From positions 55,548-119,547 of the forward strand of contig JAJVIM010000018.1 in assembly GCA_022071955.1 (NCBI GenBank): DNA of 64,000 bases, written 5' to 3'. Positions 8,674 through 17,243 of this stretch are shown here, in pieces. Below the pieces are notes generated by a model. That model worked only from the letters and a program-made list of their open reading frames with translations, had not been told where the DNA came from and did no database searches. Within the stretch, counting starts at the first letter, position 1, and every line of letters begins with the position of its first letter. This DNA is from Anaerolineae bacterium. Lineage in GTDB: Bacteria > Chloroflexota > Anaerolineae > 4572-78 > J111. Both the position numbers and the translations under genes were made by a program.

Positions 8674-10062
8674 ATGACTCAACTTTGGGGCGGCCGTTTT
8701 AGCGGCGAAACCGATGCGCTGATGCGCCAATTTCAAGACAGCCTGCGTTTTGACATTCGCCTCTGGCCGGACGACATCAGCGGCAGCATGGCCTGGGCGC
8801 GGGTGCTGGTCGGCGCGGGCGTGCTCAGTGAGGCCGAAGCCGAGACTGTTCGCGGCGGGCTGGAGTCGGTGCGGGCCGAATTTGCCGCAGACCAGTTCGG
8901 GATAAAACCCGGCGACGAAGATATTCACACCGCCGTTGAGCGCCGCTTGAAAGAGCTGGTCGGCGACGTGGCCGGCAAGCTGCACACCGGCCGCTCGCGC
9001 AACGATCAGGTGGCCACCGACACCCGGCTGTGGCTCAAGCGGCACATCGCCCAACTGCGGCAGCAGCTCACCGGGCTGCAAGCGGCCATCATCGCCAAAG
9101 CCGAAGAGCACCTCAACGTGATTATGCCCGGCTACACCCACTTGCAGCAGGCCCAGCCGGTCCGTTTTTCGCACTGGCTGCTCAGCTTTGGTTGGCAATT
9201 GCAGCGCGACAAAGATCGGCTCGATGACCTGCTCAAACGGGTTGATGTGCTGCCGCTGGGCAGCGCGGCGCTGGCCGGCACGCCTTTTGCCATCGACCGG
9301 CTGGCGCTGGCGGCTGACCTCGGCTTTGCCGCCGTGTCGGTGAACAGCATGGATGCCGTGGCCGACCGCGACTACATTTTGGAGTTTCTGAGCTGGGCGG
9401 CGATAGTGCAGGTGCATCTCAGCCGGCTGGCCGAAGATTTGATCATTTACAGCAGCCGCGAGTTTGGTTTTGTCGAGCTGGACGATGCCTACTCCACCGG
9501 CTCCAGCATTATGCCGCAAAAGAAAAACCCGGACTCGCTGGAGCTGATCCGGGGGAAAACTGGCCGGGTGATCGGTTCGATGACCGGCCTGTTTGCGACG
9601 ATGAAGGGCCAGCCTTCAACTTACAATAAGGACTCGCAGGAAGACAAAGAGCCGCTGTTTGACACCGTCGATACGCTGAGCATGACCCTGCCGATTGCCG
9701 CCGGGGTTGTCAGCACGTTAAAGGTGAACACGGCGGCCATTTACGATCAGATGGACAGCGCCATGCTGGCCACCGAACTGGCCGATTATCTGGCCGACAA
9801 AGGGATGCCCTTCCGCGAGGCGCACCACATTGTGGGCCAGATTGTGCGCCAGTCCATCGCGCTGGACCAGCCGCTTTTTTCGTTTCCGCTGGCGGCGCTC
9901 CAGCAGTTCAGCCCGTTGTTTGGCCGCGATGTGCATGAGCGGCTCACCTTTAACCGCGCCGCCGACCGTCGCGCCGGCATCGGCGGCACCGGCGCCGGCA
10001 GCGTGGCCCAGCAGCTTGAGCTGCTCCGCGAGCAGGCCGGCCTCGAAGAGGACGAGGAGTAG
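8674..10062 (+). CDS. argH: argininosuccinate lyase
   Basis: A 462-residue fumarase/aspartase-superfamily enzyme that splits argininosuccinate into arginine and fumarate. Visible signatures are the N-terminal LWGGRF, HTGRSRNDQVATD, TPLQ-region equivalent GYTHLQQAQPV, and the family signature GSSIMPQKKNPDSLELIRG with the catalytic Ser loop. The length is standard. It starts three bases after the argG stop with no obvious Shine-Dalgarno of its own, suggesting translational coupling. A perfect 18-bp-arm hairpin follows the stop codon. Confidence 0.97.
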   Translation: MTQLWGGRFSGETDALMRQFQDSLRFDIRLWPDDISGSMAWARVLVGAGVLSEAEAETVRGGLESVRAEFAADQFGIKPGDEDIHTAVERRLKELVGDVAGKLHTGRSRNDQVATDTRLWLKRHIAQLRQQLTGLQAAIIAKAEEHLNVIMPGYTHLQQAQPVRFSHWLLSFGWQLQRDKDRLDDLLKRVDVLPLGSAALAGTPFAIDRLALAADLGFAAVSVNSMDAVADRDYILEFLSWAAIVQVHLSRLAEDLIIYSSREFGFVELDDAYSTGSSIMPQKKNPDSLELIRGKTGRVIGSMTGLFATMKGQPSTYNKDSQEDKEPLFDTVDTLSMTLPIAAGVVSTLKVNTAAIYDQMDSAMLATELADYLADKGMPFREAHHIVGQIVRQSIALDQPLFSFPLAALQQFSPLFGRDVHERLTFNRAADRRAGIGGTGAGSVAQQLELLREQAGLEEDEE

Positions 10063-10065
10063 TTT

Positions 10066-10104
10066 AGGGTGGGGCTGGCCGGCGCAGCCGGCCAGCCCCA
10101 CCCT
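10066..10104. terminator. perfect hairpin between convergent argH and glycerate kinase genes
   Basis: Two 18-base arms starting AGGGTGGGGCTGG surround a three-base loop, GCA. It lies just after the argH stop and just before the stop of the opposing glycerate kinase gene, so it can fold in either transcript. There is no U-run, so it is either a bidirectional barrier or a member of the triplet-loop hairpin family seen throughout this window. Confidence 0.6.
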
Positions 10105-10105
10105 A

Positions 10106-11350
10106 TTACCTTATTAGCGCCAGCGTCAAATCGTTGACGTTGGTGCCGGTTGGCCCCGTTTTTAGCAGATCGCCGCTGGCCGCCAGGCCGTGATAGGCGT
10201 CGTTGTTCCCCAGCAGTTGGTCAACAGTTAACCCTTTGGCCGCCAGCCGGCCCACCGTGCCGCCATCGACCAGCCCGCCGGCGGCGTCGGTGGGACCGTC
10301 GGTGCCGTCCGTGCCCACCGAGGCGACCACTACGCCGTCTACCCCGCTGATGCCGGCGGCGGCGGCCAGCGCCAGTTCCTGATTGCGGCCACCCAGGCCA
10401 GCCCCTTTGACATTGACCACCGTTTCACCGCCCAAAATAACGGCGCAGGGCCGGGGCAGATTGCCGCTTGCGGCCACATCGCGGGCGATGGCGGCCACAA
10501 AGCGGCCGGCCTCGCGGGCTTCGCAATCGAGCGTGGTGGTCAGCACCAGCGGTGAGTAGCCCAACTCGCGGGCGGTGGCGCTGGCCTGCCCGGTGGAAAC
10601 GCGGACGCTGCCAATGATGTGCGTTGCCACGTTGTTGAGCGATTTGGGTGTTTCGGTGCGCAGGGCGTCGCGGATAGAGGCCGGCAGATCGAGCCGGTAT
10701 TTTTGGACAATAGCCAACGCCTCGGCGCTGGTGGTTGAGTCCGGGTAGGCCGGGCCGGAGGCAATGCTGTCGAGCCGGTCACCCAGCACATCAGACAGCA
10801 CCAGCGAGATCACCCTGGCCGGAGCGACTTGTTCGGCAAAACGGCCGCCTTTAACCGTGGACAGGTGTTTGCGGATGGTATTGATTTCTACAATGTTGGC
10901 TCCGGATTGGAGCAGCAGTTTGTTGACCAGCACCAGATCATCGAGCGTGACGCCGGCCACGGGCGCTTCAAACAGCGCCGAGCCGCCGCCGGACACCAGA
11001 AACAGCACCGTGTCGGCGCGGCCCAACGGCTGCACAATGTCGAGCGCCCGGCGGGTGGCGTCGATGCCGGCGGCGTCGGGCAGGGGGTGGGCGGCTTCAA
11101 AAATCTCCAGTCCGGTAATCGGTCCCAGCGAATGCTCGTACTTGGTAATAACGATGCCCTGAGTCACGCGCTCGCCGAGCTCTGTTTTGGCGGCGCGGGC
11201 CATGCGCCAGGCGGCTTTGCCAATAGTTACCAGGGTCAGCCGCTCCGGCAAATCGAGCGCCCGCAACTGTTTGGTGACGGCGGTTTCGGGCAGGGCGGCC
11301 TCGATGACGCGGTTGATAATGGTCAGGGCGTCGTCTCTGAGTGTGGGCAT
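10106..11350 (-). CDS. glycerate 2-kinase (MOFRL/GckA family)
   Basis: 414 residues from ATG 11350, chosen over the upstream in-frame start at 11395 because GGGAGA lies just before it. The N-terminal GIGKAAWRMA-like segment (TIGKAAWRMARAA), FLVSGGGSALFEAP, IRKHLSTVKGGR and SDVLGD are typical of type 2 glycerate kinases. The C-terminal MOFRL domain ends with VASVGTDGTDGPTDAAGG. The enzyme phosphorylates D-glycerate to 2-phosphoglycerate. The next gene upstream on the same strand is a hydroxyacid dehydrogenase that could supply glycerate from hydroxypyruvate or glyoxylate-derived precursors. The repeat-filled gap between them (11351-11704) argues for separate transcripts or a long leader. Confidence 0.9.
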   Translation of the reverse strand: MPTLRDDALTIINRVIEAALPETAVTKQLRALDLPERLTLVTIGKAAWRMARAAKTELGERVTQGIVITKYEHSLGPITGLEIFEAAHPLPDAAGIDATRRALDIVQPLGRADTVLFLVSGGGSALFEAPVAGVTLDDLVLVNKLLLQSGANIVEINTIRKHLSTVKGGRFAEQVAPARVISLVLSDVLGDRLDSIASGPAYPDSTTSAEALAIVQKYRLDLPASIRDALRTETPKSLNNVATHIIGSVRVSTGQASATARELGYSPLVLTTTLDCEAREAGRFVAAIARDVAASGNLPRPCAVILGGETVVNVKGAGLGGRNQELALAAAAGISGVDGVVVASVGTDGTDGPTDAAGGLVDGGTVGRLAAKGLTVDQLLGNNDAYHGLAASGDLLKTGPTGTNVNDLTLALIR

Positions 11351-11704
11351 AGTTGATTCTCCCGTATGGGGTTGGCGGTAGTAACTTTTCTCCAAATTTT
11401 TCAGGGTGGATAGATAATGAATTTTTGGGATGCGTTTCAGTCACCCTCATCCCCCCGGCCCCCTTCCACCCTTCGGGCACTTCGTCCCTCAGGGAGAAGG
11501 GGGAGAAAAGAGTTTTGGGTGTGGTTTGGGCGGCACAGCCGCCCAAACCACACCCGTTAAATCGCTCCCCCTCCCCAAATTTTTGGGGAGTACCCCTACG
11601 GGGCACAGGTGGGTTGGGGGGAGGGGCAAAAAACGCTAATTTTTATCATCTGTCCGCCCCTGAATGAAGGGCAGATAGTGAAGCCGTTCAAGCGGCGCAA
11701 TTCG
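11351..11704. repeat. composite C-rich/G-rich multi-hairpin intergenic element
   Basis: A 354-base gap without genes. A C-rich outer arm (about 11441-11470) is followed by small hairpins. A long perfect stem follows, with GGGTGTGGTTTGGGCGGC and its complement around the loop ACA (about 11517-11555). Then come another CTCCCC...GGGGAG-type hairpin and a G-rich outer arm near 11610-11628. The same arrangement recurs at 13395, 17094 and 21944. Frames read through it are compositional artefacts. Confidence 0.65.
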
Positions 11705-12688
11705 CTATTTGTACAATTCCGGGTTGACGCAGGTGGGCAGCGGTTCGCCTTTGAGGCCGGCCAGCAGATTGGCGGCGGCCATCTCGGCCATTTTATCCCG
11801 GGTGGCCACGCTGGCGCTGGCAATGTGCGGGGCAATGATGATGTTGTCCAGCGTGAGCAGCGGGCTGTCCAGCGGAATGGGTTCCGGGTCGGTCACGTCG
11901 AGGGCGGCGTAAGCGATTTGCCCGCTTTTCAGCGCCTCGTAAAGCGCGTCGTGGTCAACCACCGGGCCGCGGGCGGTGTTGATCACAATCGCCTCGGGGC
12001 GCATTTTGGCCAGCGCCGTGGCGTTGATCAGGTGGCGCGTGTCCGGGGTGAGCGGTGTATGCACCGAAATAAAATCCGACTGGCTGAGCACGGTGTCCAG
12101 ATCGGCGGATTGCGCGCCGAGCGCGGCGGCGTCGGGGTCATCCTTGATAATGGGATCGTAATAGAGGACTTTCATATCAAAGCCGCTGGCGCGTTTGGCC
12201 ATCGCCTTGCCAATGCGGCCAAAACCCACCAACCCGAGCGTGGCCCCGTGAACATCCGGGCCGAGCAGCAGTTTGGGGCCCCAGGTTTGCCATTTGCCGG
12301 CGCGGGTGTATTTGTCGCCTTCAACTACGCGGCGAGCGGCGGCCATCAGCAGGGCAAAAGCAAAATCGGCGGTGGTGTCGGTGAGGACGCCGGGGGTGTT
12401 GCCGACCGGAATGCCGCGTTGGGTGGCTGCGGGGATATCAATGTTGTCAAAGCCAACAGCATAGTTGCTGATCACTTTGAGCTGCGGGCCGGCGATGTCC
12501 ATCACCTCGGCATCGATTTTGGAGGTGAGCAGCGACAGGATGCCATCGACGCCTTTGACGCCTTCCAGCAGCACGTCGCGGGGCGGCGGCAGTTCGCCGG
12601 GCCAGATGTTGGCCTCGCAGAATTCTTTTACAATGTCCAGTCCCTTGTCGGGGATGATGCGGGTGACAAATACCTTTGGTTTCGCCAT
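11705..12688 (-). CDS. D-2-hydroxyacid dehydrogenase (glyoxylate/hydroxypyruvate reductase type)
   Basis: A 327-residue NAD(P)-dependent enzyme. The dinucleotide fold carries GLVGFGRIGKAMA, and the catalytic Arg, Glu and His are visible in INTARGPVVD, DVTDPEP and APHIASA. Substrate-loop sequence SNYAVGFDNIDI matches GyaR/GhrB-type reductases. It would reduce glyoxylate or hydroxypyruvate to glycolate or glycerate. With the downstream glycerate kinase it makes a short route into glycolysis. AAGGAG eight bases before ATG 12688 supports the start. Confidence 0.9.
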   Translation of the reverse strand: MAKPKVFVTRIIPDKGLDIVKEFCEANIWPGELPPPRDVLLEGVKGVDGILSLLTSKIDAEVMDIAGPQLKVISNYAVGFDNIDIPAATQRGIPVGNTPGVLTDTTADFAFALLMAAARRVVEGDKYTRAGKWQTWGPKLLLGPDVHGATLGLVGFGRIGKAMAKRASGFDMKVLYYDPIIKDDPDAAALGAQSADLDTVLSQSDFISVHTPLTPDTRHLINATALAKMRPEAIVINTARGPVVDHDALYEALKSGQIAYAALDVTDPEPIPLDSPLLTLDNIIIAPHIASASVATRDKMAEMAAANLLAGLKGEPLPTCVNPELYK

Positions 12689-12774
12689 AGAACTACTCCT
12701 TCTTTGGAATGATTTTTGGTTGCGCTTGCGCCGCTACATTTTAGCACGGTGCGCCGCAGTTTCAAAGGTGACGC

Positions 12775-13170
12775 CTACTCTTCTACCGGGTCATCGGGGT
12801 GGGTTTCGTTCCACAGAGCCACCAATTCATCCGCCGATTTGCCAACGTTCTTGTGGTTCACAATCGCGCCGCCAAACTCGCGCTGGTTGAGGTCTCGTTT
12901 TAGCCGCGGGTCCTGCCGGTGTTCAATATCAAGGCTGCCATCCAGGCGAAGGTTGGGCAGGTAAGTGCCTAAGCCTTCTACTTTAACCCCTTGACCATAA
13001 CTATTGAAATAAACAATTGCATCGTGTACTTCCAGCAGCACTTGCATAATTCCGCCCGAACTCAACCCTGAATGACTCGCGATAAATTTGATGAGTTCAT
13101 CCATTTGAACGGTTCGGCTCAGGGCAATTTTAGGGCGGGACTCATTAATTGCTTTAATTCGACTGACCAT
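12775..13170 (-). CDS. HU/IHF-like DNA-binding protein
   Basis: 131 residues. The region about 20-90 shows the HU-like pattern: a helical N-terminal half with QMDELIKFIASHSGLSSGGIMQVLLEVHDAI, then GVKVEGLGTYLPNLRLDG, the beta segment that begins the DNA-binding arm. The C-terminal 40 residues (NHKNVGKSADELVALWNETHPDD) are an extension not present in short HU proteins. It resembles the Bvu_2165/HU-like proteins of Bacteroidota and Chloroflexota and probably bends or coats DNA. GGAGAC seven bases before the ATG fixes the start. Directly upstream lies a five-unit palindromic array that could be its own operator. Confidence 0.7.
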   Translation of the reverse strand: MVSRIKAINESRPKIALSRTVQMDELIKFIASHSGLSSGGIMQVLLEVHDAIVYFNSYGQGVKVEGLGTYLPNLRLDGSLDIEHRQDPRLKRDLNQREFGGAIVNHKNVGKSADELVALWNETHPDDPVEE

Positions 13171-13212
13171 TGCTTGTCTCCAATATTAAATTGCAGGTAA
13201 AGAAATGATAAG

Positions 13213-13315
13213 TTTCTTACTAAGAAATTATGTATTTCTTACTAAGAAATGATAAGTTTCTTATTAAGAAATTATATATTTCTTAATAAGAAGTTGCAAC
13301 TTTCTTAGTAAGAAG
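13213..13315. promoter_or_regulatory. five-unit 22-bp palindromic operator/iteron array
   Basis: Five 15-bp sites of the form TTTCTTAnTAAGAAA (the last two end in G) start at 13213, 13235, 13257, 13279 and 13301, exactly 22 bp apart. The 7-bp spacers are TTATGTA, TGATAAG, TTATATA and TTGCAAC. A degenerate half-site lies 22 bp before the first. The array begins 43 bases upstream of the HU-like start codon. The spacing of about two helical turns puts every site on the same DNA face. Confidence 0.85.
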
Positions 13316-13394
13316 TTACAACTTTTAACCGGAGAATCGGTGATTTGCAGGCAGGGATAATCAGAACTTAACCGGGGAATCAAAAATTCCTCAT

Positions 13395-13500
13395 TTTGCC
13401 CCCCCATCCCCCCTAGCCCCCCTTCCCCAGGGAAGGGGGGAAATAAAAGAAACGTGGTCAGGTTGGGGTGGCTTTGCCGCCCCAACCTGACCACGTAATA
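13395..13500. repeat. C-rich hairpin followed by triplet-loop stem
   Basis: CCCCCCTAGCCCCCCTTCCC is followed by a GGGAAGGGGGG partner. A long stem comes next (about 13452-13497: GTGGTCAGGTTGGGG..., loop TTT) with one mismatch. It is a shorter version of the composite element at 11351-11704. Confidence 0.6.
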
Positions 13501-13559
13501 TTTCTCCATATCGGCCCCTTTTTGGGAAATTCGCTGAATCAGCCAGGTTGGAGTACAAT

Positions 13560-13668
13560 AAGCTCGCGCATGCGTTAGACCCATGCTCAACGGCGAGCAG
13601 CATTTACGTGTGTTGCGGAAAGGAGATACCGGCGAACCTGACGGTGAGCGGTATCTCCGTTTTTATTT
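13560..13668 (+). ncRNA. candidate small RNA ending in an intrinsic terminator
   Basis: TACAAT at 13554-13559 is a plausible -10 box. Downstream, GCATG...CATGC and GCAGCA...TGTTGC can form two small stems. They are followed by a 10-bp stem, GGAGATACCG (13622-13631) with CGGTATCTCC (13649-13658), ending in GTTTTTATTTT. That layout suggests a transcript of about 100 nt independent of the convergent MFS gene. No SRP, 6S, tmRNA or RNase P core was recognised. The hairpin might instead only terminate the MFS transcript, although its T-run is stronger on the plus strand. Confidence 0.4.
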
Positions 13669-13680
13669 TGGGGGAGGGAC

Positions 13681-15018
13681 TCAGTTTAACCGGCGCAGGT
13701 GCGGCACGCGAACCCACAGGAAGGCGGCAAAAGCGAGCGAGATCAGGGCGCTGAGGATAATGGTCAGCGGCTCGCCGATGGTTTCGGCGGCCCAGCCGGC
13801 CAGCAGCGCGCCCAGCGGGGCCAGGCCAAAAAAGCTGAGGGTGTACACGCTGACCACTCGCCCGCGCAGTTCATCGGAAACAAGCGTTTGGATGAGGGTG
13901 TTGGCCATATTGAACAGAATCATAAAGCCCCAGCCCACGCCCACCAGCGCCAGCAACGAGAACGGCAGCCAGCGCATTGTGGCAAAAACAAGCAGCATAC
14001 CGGGAAAAACAAACAGGCCCGTGGTCAGTAATTTCCCTTTAAAATTGATGCGGCCCAGCATGGCAATCATCATCGCCCCGCCGAGCGCACCCAGCCCCCG
14101 CGCCGATTGCAGCCAGCCGTTGGTGGTTTCGTTGCCGCCCAGTACGGTTACGGCCCAGGCCGGAATGAGGGTCATATAGGCCATCCCAAACAGGCTGATC
14201 ATCGCCACCACGGCAATCAGGGTGCGAATAGCGGGGTTGGCGGCCACGTAGCGTAACCCTTCGCGCAGATCGGCCAGGGCGGCGTTGTTGTTGGCGCGCG
14301 CGGCCAGGGGTTTGATCCGCATCAGCAGCAGGGCCGCAATCACGCCCAAAAATGTCAGTCCGTTAAAGGTAAAACACCAGGCCGGGCCGACCAGCGCATA
14401 CACCACCCCGCCGATCGCCGGGCCAACCACCGTGGCCAGGTTGAACATACTGGAGTTGAGCGCAATGGCGTTGGGCAGGTCATCGCGGTCAACCATTTCC
14501 AATACAAACGATTGGCGCGCCGGCGCATCAAAGGCGTTGGCAATACCCAACCCCAGGGCCAAAACCATAATGTGCCAGGGCTGAACCAGCCGCAGAAACG
14601 TTAACGCGGCCAGCCCCAGGGCCAGAATCATCATCGCGGTTTGAGTGAACACCAGCAGCCGCCGGCGCGGAATGCGGTCGGCGATGACGCCGCCGTACAG
14701 CATAAACAGCCACGATGGCACGCCGGCGGCAAAGCCGACGTAGCCCAGATACACCGGCGAATGGGTCAGCTCAAAAACCAGGTAGCCCTGCGCCGTGGTT
14801 TGCGTCCAGGTGCCAACCAGCGAAATAAGCTGGCCCACAAACCAGAGTCGGTAGTTGCGGTGCCGAAACGCGCTAAAGGTTTGCGCAAAGCGGATGGACG
14901 GAAAGGGGCGGCTGCCGGCCAGTTCGGCGACATAGCGCAGAATGGCGGCCGGACGGGTGGTAACGCGCTTTAATGTTCCGTTCGGGTCGGATAGATGGTT
15001 TGAGGAAAATAGTTTCAT
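13681..15018 (-). CDS. MFS exporter (EntS/MFS_3-like)
   Basis: About 445 residues from ATG 15018; a GTG start at 15072 is possible, but neither has a clear Shine-Dalgarno. Twelve hydrophobic segments are visible after FRHRNYRLWFVGQ, an opening typical of the MFS_3 group that includes the enterobactin exporter EntS. The loop 2-3 motif is present as GVIADRIPRRRLL, with a second-half equivalent after residue 250. The protein is a proton-driven efflux carrier in the cytoplasmic membrane; the substrate cannot be predicted. It lies on the same strand as, and about 110 bases downstream of, an ABC exporter pair, separated by a perfect hairpin (15089-15126). Confidence 0.85.
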   Translation of the reverse strand: MKLFSSNHLSDPNGTLKRVTTRPAAILRYVAELAGSRPFPSIRFAQTFSAFRHRNYRLWFVGQLISLVGTWTQTTAQGYLVFELTHSPVYLGYVGFAAGVPSWLFMLYGGVIADRIPRRRLLVFTQTAMMILALGLAALTFLRLVQPWHIMVLALGLGIANAFDAPARQSFVLEMVDRDDLPNAIALNSSMFNLATVVGPAIGGVVYALVGPAWCFTFNGLTFLGVIAALLLMRIKPLAARANNNAALADLREGLRYVAANPAIRTLIAVVAMISLFGMAYMTLIPAWAVTVLGGNETTNGWLQSARGLGALGGAMMIAMLGRINFKGKLLTTGLFVFPGMLLVFATMRWLPFSLLALVGVGWGFMILFNMANTLIQTLVSDELRGRVVSVYTLSFFGLAPLGALLAGWAAETIGEPLTIILSALISLAFAAFLWVRVPHLRRLN

Positions 15019-15088
15019 CAGGTTACTTTTGAATTTTAGGCTAAAAAATGCCCGCCGCGAAAGTTTCACCACAGGGCCAAAGAAATCG

Positions 15089-15126
15089 GTGTCAAATTTG
15101 GGCGCAAAGCGCCCAAATTTGACACC
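15089..15126. terminator. perfect triplet-loop hairpin after the ABC exporter operon
   Basis: GGTGTCAAATTTGGGCGC and its reverse complement flank the loop AAA, three bases after the end of the ABC gene read on the minus strand. There is no U-tract. A close relative is the stem at about 21992-22032. Confidence 0.6.
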
Positions 15127-15129
15127 AAT

Positions 15130-17061
15130 TTATCCGGCTAACATTTCTTCCTGAGCGCGAAATTGGCTCATATACAGGTTGTAATAAAAGCCCTGCCGGG
15201 CCAGCAGTTGGGTGTGGGTGCCGCGCTCAATGACCCGGCCGTGATCCAGCACCAGCACCTGGTCGGCGTTGCGAATGGTGCTGAGCCGGTGAGCGATCAC
15301 AAAACTGGTGCGGCCGCGCAGCAACTCATCGAGCGCGGTTTGAATGAGGCGCTCGGTGCGGGTATCAACGCTGGAGGTGGCTTCATCCAAAATCAACAGG
15401 CGCGGATTGGCCAGCGCCGCCCGGGCAATCGCCAGCATTTGGCGCTGCCCCTGGCTGAGGCCGCTGCCGCGCTCGCCGAGCACGGTTTGGTAGCCATCCG
15501 GCAGCCGCTCAATAAAGCTATCGGCGCGGGCCAGTTGGGCCGCAGCGATGACTTCGTCGTCGCTGGCTTCAGGCCGGCCGTAACGAATGTTCTCCAGCAC
15601 CGTATCGCTAAATAAAAAGGTGTCCTGCAAAACCAGGCCAATTTGCCGGCGCAGGCTGGCGGTGGCCACATCGCGCACATCCCGCCCATCGATGCGCACC
15701 GCGCCGCCGGTCACATCGTAAAAGCGGGGCAGCAGGTTGATGATGGTGGTTTTGCCCGCGCCGGTTGGCCCCACAATAGCGATGGTCTGCCCCGGCTCGG
15801 CGGTGAGGCTGACGTTTTTCAGCACCGGTTCATCCGGCTTGTACGCCGCGGAGACATCGACCAACTCCACTCGCCCCTCGATGAGCGGCATTGGCTGCGC
15901 GCCAGGTTTATCCTGCACCTGCGGCACTTCGTCGAGCAGGTTGAATATGCGCTCGCCGCTGGCGATGGCGTTTTGGATGTTGGTCCACAGCACCGAAATC
16001 TGCTGGATGGGCTGGTTGAAGCGCTGCACGTAGGTTAAAAAAGTGACCACGATGCCCAGCGAGATAACGCTGCCAAACAGCGTGCCGCCGCTCAACAGCA
16101 CCCAGCCGCCGACGCCGGCGACAATGGCCAGGGCCACGTAGCCCAGCGCTTCAAGCGTGGGGGCCAGCGCGCTGGTAAACGCCACCGCCCGCACGTTGGC
16201 GTCGCGGTTGGCGGCGTTGGTCACTTTGAAATTTTCAATGTTTTCCTCGGCCCGATTGAAGGCCTGCACTTCGCGCACCGCCGAGATGCTTTCCTGCAAT
16301 TCAGCGTTGATGCTGCCCATCTCCAACCGGGTGCGCCGAAAGGCCTTGCGCGCCTGGTCAGAAAACCAGAGGGTGGCCCCAATCATAATCGGCACTACGG
16401 CCAGGCTGACCAGCGCATACGGCACACTTTTGGCCAGCATATTGGCCGCAATCCACAAAATGAGCAGCACGCCGCTGAAAACATTGACCAGCGCAAAGTT
16501 AAAGGCCTGCCCAATGGTTTCCGAGTCGTTGGTCAGGCGGCTCATCAAATCGCCGGCTTCGTTTTCGGCGTAGTAGTTGAGCGAGAGCCGGTGCAGGTGC
16601 TCAAATACATCGATGCGCATGGCTCGCAGCACGCGCTGGCCGGTCCACGTCATCGAGAAAAAGGTCATCCCGATGAGCACCGAACTCAGCACGTACAACC
16701 CCACAATCGGCAGCACCAGTTGGCCCAGGCCGGCCAGCCGCTGCGCGGTGGTGAGGTCGGTGGGCGAAGGTTGGTACCAGCAGTTGGTTTGCCCGCCCGC
16801 GCTGATATTTTGGCCGGCGGGGCCGCCGCCCAGCGCGGCTTCGGCCGGCGTGCTCAGGTAGCAATCAACCGCCTGGCCAATGAGTTCCGGGGCGGTAACC
16901 TGGCTCCAGGTTGCGCCGGTTACCAGCACCAGCACCACGGCCAGCACCGGCCAGTACGGTTTAAAGTAGTGGCCAAAGCGGGCCAGCGTCTCGCTGACGC
17001 TGGTTGGTTTTAGGGTTTCCTGGCTCATAATCCGGCGCAAGCCGTCTTGTCCACCAAACAT
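15130..17061 (-). CDS. ABC exporter half-transporter, ATPase plus permease (second gene of pair)
   Basis: 643 residues from ATG 17061, supported by AAGGAG eight bases upstream. The N-terminal half has six membrane helices of the MsbA/LmrA exporter type. The C-terminal ATPase shows Walker A GPTGAGKTT, the signature GSGLSQGQRQML (a variant of LSGGQ), Walker B LLILDEATSSVD and the switch histidine in FVIAHRLST. An insertion between helices 1 and 2 (about residues 60-100) carries two cysteines, which is unusual. It pairs with the gene just upstream to form a heterodimeric exporter for lipids or drugs. A MarR regulator heads the operon. Confidence 0.9.
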   Translation of the reverse strand: MFGGQDGLRRIMSQETLKPTSVSETLARFGHYFKPYWPVLAVVLVLVTGATWSQVTAPELIGQAVDCYLSTPAEAALGGGPAGQNISAGGQTNCWYQPSPTDLTTAQRLAGLGQLVLPIVGLYVLSSVLIGMTFFSMTWTGQRVLRAMRIDVFEHLHRLSLNYYAENEAGDLMSRLTNDSETIGQAFNFALVNVFSGVLLILWIAANMLAKSVPYALVSLAVVPIMIGATLWFSDQARKAFRRTRLEMGSINAELQESISAVREVQAFNRAEENIENFKVTNAANRDANVRAVAFTSALAPTLEALGYVALAIVAGVGGWVLLSGGTLFGSVISLGIVVTFLTYVQRFNQPIQQISVLWTNIQNAIASGERIFNLLDEVPQVQDKPGAQPMPLIEGRVELVDVSAAYKPDEPVLKNVSLTAEPGQTIAIVGPTGAGKTTIINLLPRFYDVTGGAVRIDGRDVRDVATASLRRQIGLVLQDTFLFSDTVLENIRYGRPEASDDEVIAAAQLARADSFIERLPDGYQTVLGERGSGLSQGQRQMLAIARAALANPRLLILDEATSSVDTRTERLIQTALDELLRGRTSFVIAHRLSTIRNADQVLVLDHGRVIERGTHTQLLARQGFYYNLYMSQFRAQEEMLAG

Positions 17062-17093
17062 AGAAAATCTCCTTAAAAAATAACGTTGGTTGG

Positions 17094-17232
17094 CCCTCTC
17101 CCCCCTGCCCCCCTCTCCCAGCGGGAGAGGGGGAGTACTTTTCTGTGGGTGACGCAGGCGCTTAGCGCCTGCGTCACCCACGTTTTTCTGTTCCCCTCCC
17201 CCTGTCAGGGGGAGGGGTTAGGGGAGGGGGTC
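17094..17232. repeat. cloverleaf-type intergenic repeat between the two ABC genes
   Basis: An outer C-rich arm is followed by a hairpin (CTCTCCC, loop AGC, GGGAGAG). Next is a central perfect stem (GTGGGTGACGCAGGCGC, loop TTA) at about 17145-17181, then a hairpin CCCCTCCCCCTG...AGGGGGAGGGG, then an outer G-rich arm. It is the clearest example of the three-hairpin layout, and it lies inside a likely operon. Confidence 0.7.
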
Positions 17233-17243
17233 AGTAATAGTCG

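Noticed and set aside
7219..9519. 766-codon minus-strand frame opposite argG and argH
   Set aside because: It is an antisense shadow of two certain genes in GC-rich DNA; its protein is His/Gln/Val-biased with no domain.
13213..13315. Short regularly spaced repeats considered as a CRISPR array
   Set aside because: Repeats are 15 bp and spacers only 7 bp and partly conserved; no cas gene. An operator or iteron array fits better.
13264..13590. 108-codon minus-strand frame through the operator array and repeats
   Set aside because: It runs through hairpin repeats and palindromes; not a plausible protein.
13540..13668. Candidate RNA considered as SRP 4.5S RNA
   Set aside because: The conserved GGAA-tetraloop core with its flanking AGCAGCC side is absent.
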